Source: Candidatus Poseidoniaceae archaeon (GTDB lineage: Archaea > Thermoplasmatota > Poseidoniia > Poseidoniales > Poseidoniaceae). From it: a stretch of 10,402 nucleotides of DNA. The stretch's first letter is position 1; every line of letters begins with the position of its first letter. A program made the position numbers and the translations under genes. Location of the stretch: contig JAKMGM010000037.1 of the NCBI GenBank assembly GCA_022424925.1, positions 1 to 10,402 on the forward strand, read 5' to 3'. This document shows positions 6,625 to 10,402 of this stretch, piece after piece. The notes under the pieces are model-generated. The model was not told the origin of the DNA. It did no database searches and worked only from the letters and a program-made list of their open reading frames with translations.

Positions 6625-7368
6625 TTACACTCGCATTTCTGATTTACAGGACGGGCATTGAATCATTCCAGAGTATGTTCTTGGAACTTTGAGTGTTTCT
6701 TTGCAACTGGCGCACTGCAACTTGACTTTACCCACGTCAGTGTTTGCCTGACGTGCGAGTAACTTTTCAATTTGTTCCGGCCAGCCTGCTTTGAGTTGGG
6801 TCAAAAAAAGTGGTAAGCAGACAATAACGATACACATTGCCGAGCACATCAACGAAGTCATAACCATTTCATCACCCCAAGCGATAGAAACTGGATTCGG
6901 TTCGGAGCCGTGGAACCACACGCTTAAAATCGCAGAAAAGGAAAGAACTCCCAGTGTTATGTATGCACCGTTACGGTAGCCTTGGTACATGATTGCACCG
7001 CCAATGAGAAATCCTATGCCGATGATGAAAGCGATCGGGGCAAGCAACCACGATTCGTCAGAACCGAAGCCTATTGAAAAAATCAACGCCCAAAACAAAC
7101 GGAAAAATGCGTATAAAACGACGAAAGACGCAATGGTTTTTGCCATTTCATTTTCTGATTTGACAGGGATATACTGCGTTGGTATAGCGTTCGTTCCATG
7201 TTGAGCATGATATCCTACTTGTGCTTGCCTTTGCGGCTGGCTTGTGCCAGTCTGTTCATCATTTTCCATCAATCGAATAATGACTTCATTTTTGTTACCT
7301 GATACACGAAGTCCTCGTTGACGGCACAATGTTTTGAGGTCAATGACAGTCATCTCATCGTAGTTCAT
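6625..7368 (-). CDS. SAP domain - four-helix membrane - C-terminal zinc-ribbon protein
   Basis: This 247-residue protein has three recognisable parts. Residues 5-36 (TVIDLKTLCRQRGLRVSG, then KNEVIIRLME) form a SAP-like helix-extended-helix motif, a fold known for DNA or nucleic-acid contact. Residues 37-75 are a Gln-rich linker. Four hydrophobic helices follow at about 79-101, 106-128, 133-152 and 167-190. The C-terminus holds a CxxC...CxxC zinc ribbon (C219, C222, C238, C241). Even helix number places both soluble ends on the same side, presumably the cytoplasm. The function is not known. The domain set suggests a membrane-tethered protein that touches nucleic acid or another protein. The start at 7366-7368 fits a leaderless transcript from the TATA box upstream; Met6 is an alternative. 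The gene is convergent with the plus-strand operon. Confidence 0.78.
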   Translation of the reverse strand: MNYDEMTVIDLKTLCRQRGLRVSGNKNEVIIRLMENDEQTGTSQPQRQAQVGYHAQHGTNAIPTQYIPVKSENEMAKTIASFVVLYAFFRLFWALIFSIGFGSDESWLLAPIAFIIGIGFLIGGAIMYQGYRNGAYITLGVLSFSAILSVWFHGSEPNPVSIAWGDEMVMTSLMCSAMCIVIVCLPLFLTQLKAGWPEQIEKLLARQANTDVGKVKLQCASCKETLKVPRTYSGMIQCPSCKSEMRV

Positions 7369-7376
7369 GGATTACA

Positions 7377-7419
7377 ATGAACACTGGTGTAGATATATAT
7401 TGTTCCGGACAGTGTTCAT
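7377..7419. repeat. Perfect 10-bp inverted repeat around a TATA box
   Basis: ATGAACACTG at 7377-7386 is the exact reverse complement of CAGTGTTCAT at 7410-7419, with a 23-nt spacer. The centre of symmetry (7398) falls on the ATATATATT box of the minus-strand SAP gene promoter. The right arm overlaps the stop codon of the cytochrome b-HdrD fusion gene. It could be a two-half-site operator or a stem-loop at the end of the fusion transcript. Confidence 0.55.
7393..7401 (-). promoter_or_regulatory. Archaeal TATA box for the SAP-domain gene
   Basis: On the minus strand the sequence reads AATATATAT, preceded by the purine-containing GGAAC, which could act as a BRE. Its centre lies about 28 nt upstream of the ATG at 7368, so initiation some 25-27 nt downstream would give a leaderless transcript. 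It lies in a 47-bp gap between two genes. Confidence 0.55.
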
Positions 7420-10244
7420 GCTTCAACTTCTGTGATGGTTGAAACATCCACGGTTGCCTTGGCTTTCTTTGCTTCAACCTGACGAGCAAGGAATGATACG
7501 ACATCGAGGATTTCGATGTCCTCGTAGCGCTCATCGCCTTCAAACTTGAGGCACTCAAAGTGTGATACACACTTCGGGCATGAAGTAAGCATGGTGTCTG
7601 CGCCAGTTGCTCGAATTTCTTCCATACGTGTGACACGCAGGGATCGAGCATTCTCGTTGCATGACATCATGCTCGAGACACCACAGCACATGGCGTCTTC
7701 GCCATGGTGTTCCATCTCAACGATTTCAACGCCTTCGACACCGGCAATGAGTTCACGAGGCTCTTCATAGATTCCCATTTGGCGACCCAATCTGCACGGG
7801 TCGTGGTAGGTAACCGTTGTCTCTTCCTCTGCTTTGAGATTCATGTCAAAGCCGTTTTCGATGAGGAATTCGGTTGTATGCATAACCTTCACGCCTTCGA
7901 GTTCGTAGTCACGTGCGAAGGTGCGGAAACATTCAGCACATGAGGACACCAACGTATCGATACCTGATTGCTCAATCTTCTTTTGATTGTAGGCTTTGAG
8001 CTTTTCAAACACCTCATCGAGACCTTGCCACTTCTGGTCATGGCCACAGCACTTGAGGAAGTCACGGCCGAGGTACGACACATCCATTTCCATTTCATCG
8101 AACAGGGTGAAGGCAGATGTGGTTGCATCTCCGAGGTTCATTTCGCCTTCGTTCACGTGAGAGAACACCATTTCTTGGTCGAGGTAATCGACACAACCAG
8201 GGTAATAGCCGATGTTTGATGTCAGTGGGTAGTCTTCAACAGCAACGAAGTCTTGGTCTGCTGCTTCTTCGGCTTCAGCAGCAAGAACTGCTTGGAGAAC
8301 CGTGTGTGCAATTTCGGCTTGAGGTCCACCGACGATGAGTGAACGTCGAATATCCACATACGAATCGTAGTTGACTAATTGCGGGCAGGCGTTGGTGCAT
8401 GCTGTACATGTCAAGCACGAGTACAACGGAACGCCGTCATCCTCATTGTTCCACGAGTTGTAAATGATGTTCAATTTGTCTCCACCGTTGAACAAACGAA
8501 CAGGACAGGCATCGTCACACAAATCACAACCGTAACACTTGTTCATTTCAAATTCGTAGCCACGACCCATCGAGCGGAGAAGAACAAAGACCATTGCTCC
8601 AAAGGTTAAGCAAGGAATGAACATTGCATAGGTGAGTTTTGCGTCAAGTGCTTTTGGATTGGTATGGTATGTTGGGTTTTCAATTGCAGCGAAACTCGTT
8701 CCGCCTGCAGCCATATCAGCTGCGCTTGAGAGGTTGACTGTCGTTCCGGCAAGAGCCGCAGGGGCGCTTTGGTCCCATACCAAGAGTGGCTGGAAGCTGG
8801 CGATGTTGAACGCAGTCTCGGTTTGGATACTGTTGTTCAGGGCGAGAGCCCCGCTTACCACAACCGTGTATTCGTACGAATAGGTACCGACAGGAAGTTC
8901 AACGGTTGCACCAGCACAGTTGTCAAAAGAAGATACGACCTTGTCTTGAGCATTGGTAACGGTCAATGTCGTTGCGATCATTGTAGCGGTTGAAATATCG
9001 TTGATTTTTCGCTCAGATGACCGGAATTCACAGCTGAGATCGGTCGTTAGTGTTTCGATGCTTTCATGATGGCCGTCAGGGAACAGTGCAGTGTCCTCGG
9101 TGATGGTGAATGAGCCAGTATCTGTCCAACCATCTCCACCGTTGAACGTTGTGGTGCCAGCAGCAGCGTTGATGCCGTTCGCAGGGTCTTGGTGACCGTT
9201 TGCATCATTGAAGTCGATAATGATGTATCGAGCTGGCTGGTAAATCATCCAATCAAGCCAAGCTGTTGTAGGCACTATTTCGGTATCACTCCATCCACGT
9301 TCGTCTGTAAACTCGTTGGTTGCATGAACATGAACATCCGATGGTTGTGTACGCATGGCTTCCAGTTCTGGATAGTAATCATGTGTAAGACCCTTAATGG
9401 TCAGCAAACCGCCTTGGTCCCAAAAACCGTCGTCATAGGTGTCCCATGTCGCAACGGTTCCTGCGGTGGATACCAGCAAAGTGCCGATGAGAATCTGTTT
9501 GGCATGGCTTGGCTTGAAGCCTGCACCCCATGCTTTTACCATCATTCCACGAGCGAGGAAATAGAAACAAATCCAAGCAAGTACCCCCGTCATCACCCAC
9601 GGTATTGTATTGAAGGCTTCAGCAACCCAAGGTTCACGTACACCGCACAAAAGGTCGCCGTGACTGTCAAGTTTACAATAATCTGAACGGTTTTTCTCGT
9701 ACAATTCCAAGAAGATATTGATTGAGAACACTGAGATGAACCAAATGTGTGCCAAATAGACCGCACCGGCAGTTGCGAACCAAGGGTCTTCGACTGGGCG
9801 CTTCTCACGGCCACCGAGGAACGGTGGAAGTGCGAGGATGCTCACGGGGATGCCTGTGAGTGCAGCGCCCCACCATGCAGCGTTCCATGGGAACACGGGT
9901 TGACCTACAATCTCGCCAATGAATCCTGTTGGAACGGTGAACTGTGGCAGATATTCTCCCCATCGTAGGTATCCGTACGAGAACAGTACATACCAATCAG
10001 GGAACACGAAACCGGCCTGAGCATAGGGGTCAGCAGCGCCGTGAAGCGGTGGTGGGATAAGCCACGCATAGAACAGCAATACTGCAGCCATAAACGACAG
10101 CAAAATAGCGTCACGCAAGACCTCATGCGGCCAGAAGCCGTGCCCAGTACGAGTACGAGTACGCTTTCCAGCGACCTCTTGCAATTGCTCTTTTTCTTCC
10201 ATGTAGGAAGAAGCAACACGTCCGAAATTCTCGATTAGTCCCAT
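7416..10244 (-). CDS. Cytochrome b C-terminal domain / extracytoplasmic domain / HdrD-like Fe-S CCG fusion protein
   Basis: A 942-residue membrane oxidoreductase. Residues 36-232 are a cytochrome b C-terminal (subunit IV-like) domain. FWPHEVLRD opens the first helix, PDWY at 82-85 replaces the Qo-site PEWY motif and is followed by LFSYGYLR, and helices lie near 44-63, 125-143, 158-180 and 212-232. A fifth helix (249-266), an extracytoplasmic beta-rich segment (267-535, with C405 and C443) and a sixth helix (536-556) come next. The C-terminal third is HdrD-like. It has two [4Fe-4S] motifs (C570/573/576/580 and C610/613/616/620) and two CCG domains (C684, C732-C733, C769, C772; and C817, C853-C854, C889, C892). 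Basic loops at 144-149 and 233-248 set the topology so that the Fe-S part is cytoplasmic. The expected role is electron exchange between the quinone pool and a cytoplasmic disulfide or organic-acid substrate. Partner cytochrome b6 gene is 16 bp upstream. Confidence 0.88.
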   Translation of the reverse strand: MGLIENFGRVASSYMEEKEQLQEVAGKRTRTRTGHGFWPHEVLRDAILLSFMAAVLLFYAWLIPPPLHGAADPYAQAGFVFPDWYVLFSYGYLRWGEYLPQFTVPTGFIGEIVGQPVFPWNAAWWGAALTGIPVSILALPPFLGGREKRPVEDPWFATAGAVYLAHIWFISVFSINIFLELYEKNRSDYCKLDSHGDLLCGVREPWVAEAFNTIPWVMTGVLAWICFYFLARGMMVKAWGAGFKPSHAKQILIGTLLVSTAGTVATWDTYDDGFWDQGGLLTIKGLTHDYYPELEAMRTQPSDVHVHATNEFTDERGWSDTEIVPTTAWLDWMIYQPARYIIIDFNDANGHQDPANGINAAAGTTTFNGGDGWTDTGSFTITEDTALFPDGHHESIETLTTDLSCEFRSSERKINDISTATMIATTLTVTNAQDKVVSSFDNCAGATVELPVGTYSYEYTVVVSGALALNNSIQTETAFNIASFQPLLVWDQSAPAALAGTTVNLSSAADMAAGGTSFAAIENPTYHTNPKALDAKLTYAMFIPCLTFGAMVFVLLRSMGRGYEFEMNKCYGCDLCDDACPVRLFNGGDKLNIIYNSWNNEDDGVPLYSCLTCTACTNACPQLVNYDSYVDIRRSLIVGGPQAEIAHTVLQAVLAAEAEEAADQDFVAVEDYPLTSNIGYYPGCVDYLDQEMVFSHVNEGEMNLGDATTSAFTLFDEMEMDVSYLGRDFLKCCGHDQKWQGLDEVFEKLKAYNQKKIEQSGIDTLVSSCAECFRTFARDYELEGVKVMHTTEFLIENGFDMNLKAEEETTVTYHDPCRLGRQMGIYEEPRELIAGVEGVEIVEMEHHGEDAMCCGVSSMMSCNENARSLRVTRMEEIRATGADTMLTSCPKCVSHFECLKFEGDERYEDIEILDVVSFLARQVEAKKAKATVDVSTITEVEA
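10146..10163. repeat. Three tandem AGTACG hexamers
   Basis: Three consecutive AGTACG units lie in the start of the fusion gene. On the minus strand they encode an RTRTRT run (residues 28-33), part of the basic cytoplasmic N-terminus. It is a short in-frame microsatellite, probably of little functional weight. Confidence 0.5.
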
Positions 10245-10250
10245 GGTTTT

Positions 10251-10255
10251 CCCTC
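10251..10255 (-). promoter_or_regulatory. Shine-Dalgarno site of the fusion gene
   Basis: On the minus strand GAGGG lies 6 nt before the ATG at 10244, in the 16-bp gap after the cytochrome b6-type gene. It confirms the start of the 942-residue protein. Confidence 0.6.
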
Positions 10256-10260
10256 AAATA

Positions 10261-10402
10261 TCAATGCGGTTCTGCAATGCCTTGTACCCAGACAATGAAT
10301 AAGTGAATAATAATCAGAGTTGTGACGATAACAGGCAGAATGAACACGTGAATGAAATACATTCGAGTCACGGTTCTGGCAGTCAGTGAAGATCCACTGA
10401 AC
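10261..10402 (-). CDS. petB: Cytochrome b6-type (N-terminal cytochrome b) subunit, 3' end only
   Basis: The last 46 codons of a minus-strand gene that continues past the window. The sequence TARTVTRMYFIHVFILP and its continuation to the C-terminal QGIAEPH match the fourth helix and end of cytochrome b6. Two haem-ligand-type histidines are spaced H-x14-H (FIH...IIIH). This is the spacing of b6f-type proteins; mitochondrial-type cytochrome b has x13. Ending right after the QG-x-x-x-P motif means that cytochrome b is split, with the subunit IV half supplied by the next gene, 16 bp downstream. The two products should form the haem b quinol-oxidising core, usually with a Rieske protein that would be encoded further upstream. 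The gene symbol is by analogy only. Confidence 0.82.
   Translation of the reverse strand, partial: FSGSSLTARTVTRMYFIHVFILPVIVTTLIIIHLFIVWVQGIAEPH

Noticed and set aside
9189..9686. A 165-codon plus-strand open frame opposite the fusion gene
   Set aside because: It is antisense to the cytochrome b and extracytoplasmic part of a clear 942-residue protein, has no recognisable motif or ribosome site, and its translation has the odd Cys/His/Trp composition of a shadow frame.
1..10402. CRISPR arrays, tRNA or rRNA genes, insertion sequences, phage or toxin-antitoxin modules
   Set aside because: No regularly spaced repeats, cloverleaf-type sequences, rRNA motifs, transposase or integrase proteins, or toxin-antitoxin pairs were seen on either strand. 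The window is a metabolic and electron-transfer region.

Overview
The window looks like part of an archaeal genome, most likely a marine Thermoplasmatota of the Poseidoniales/Marine Group II type. That placement is an inference. It rests on a TATA-box-like element placed as for a leaderless transcript, strong Shine-Dalgarno sites inside tightly packed operons, a SAP-domain/membrane/zinc-ribbon protein, and the gene set overall. There are no RNA genes, insertion sequences, integrases or CRISPR repeats. Gene density is very high, and no stretch over 300 bases lacks a gene.

Left part, plus strand (about 60-2043): the B12-binding small subunit of methylmalonyl-CoA mutase, its MeaB/ArgK-type GTPase chaperone, and a polytopic CTP-dependent lipid-kinase-like (dolichol kinase/VTE5-like) membrane protein. 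All three are packed with short gaps or overlaps. A 40-codon single-helix membrane ORF (2107-2229) follows, with its own TATA-like box and Shine-Dalgarno site.

Middle part, plus strand (2269-6604): a glutamine-dependent asparagine synthase overlaps by 4 bp an ATP-grasp glutamate-cysteine ligase of the proteobacterial GshA type. Next come an unassigned membrane protein of about eight helices, a 2x[4Fe-4S] ferredoxin and a small two-helix membrane protein. The genes are chained by stop/start overlaps and good Shine-Dalgarno sites, so they are probably one transcript. The cell is therefore predicted to make gamma-glutamylcysteine.

Right part, minus strand (10402-6625): the tail of a cytochrome b6-type gene, then a striking 942-residue fusion. 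The fusion joins the C-terminal half of cytochrome b (subunit IV-like, with the Qo-site motif in the form PDWY) to extra helices, an extracytoplasmic beta-rich domain of about 270 residues, two cytoplasmic [4Fe-4S] motifs and two CCG domains as in HdrD. This predicts a b6f/bc-like quinol complex with a built-in cytoplasmic heterodisulfide-reductase-like module, and it is the main candidate for an unusual system here. It is followed by a SAP-4TM-zinc-ribbon gene. That gene's TATA box sits at the centre of a perfect 10-bp inverted repeat that overlaps the stop codon of the fusion gene.

The two halves converge at 6604/6625 with only about 20 bp between stop codons. A possible, purely inferred, link is that low-molecular-weight thiol chemistry (GshA) and ferredoxin electrons from the middle operon interact with the membrane-bound CCG module of the right-hand operon.
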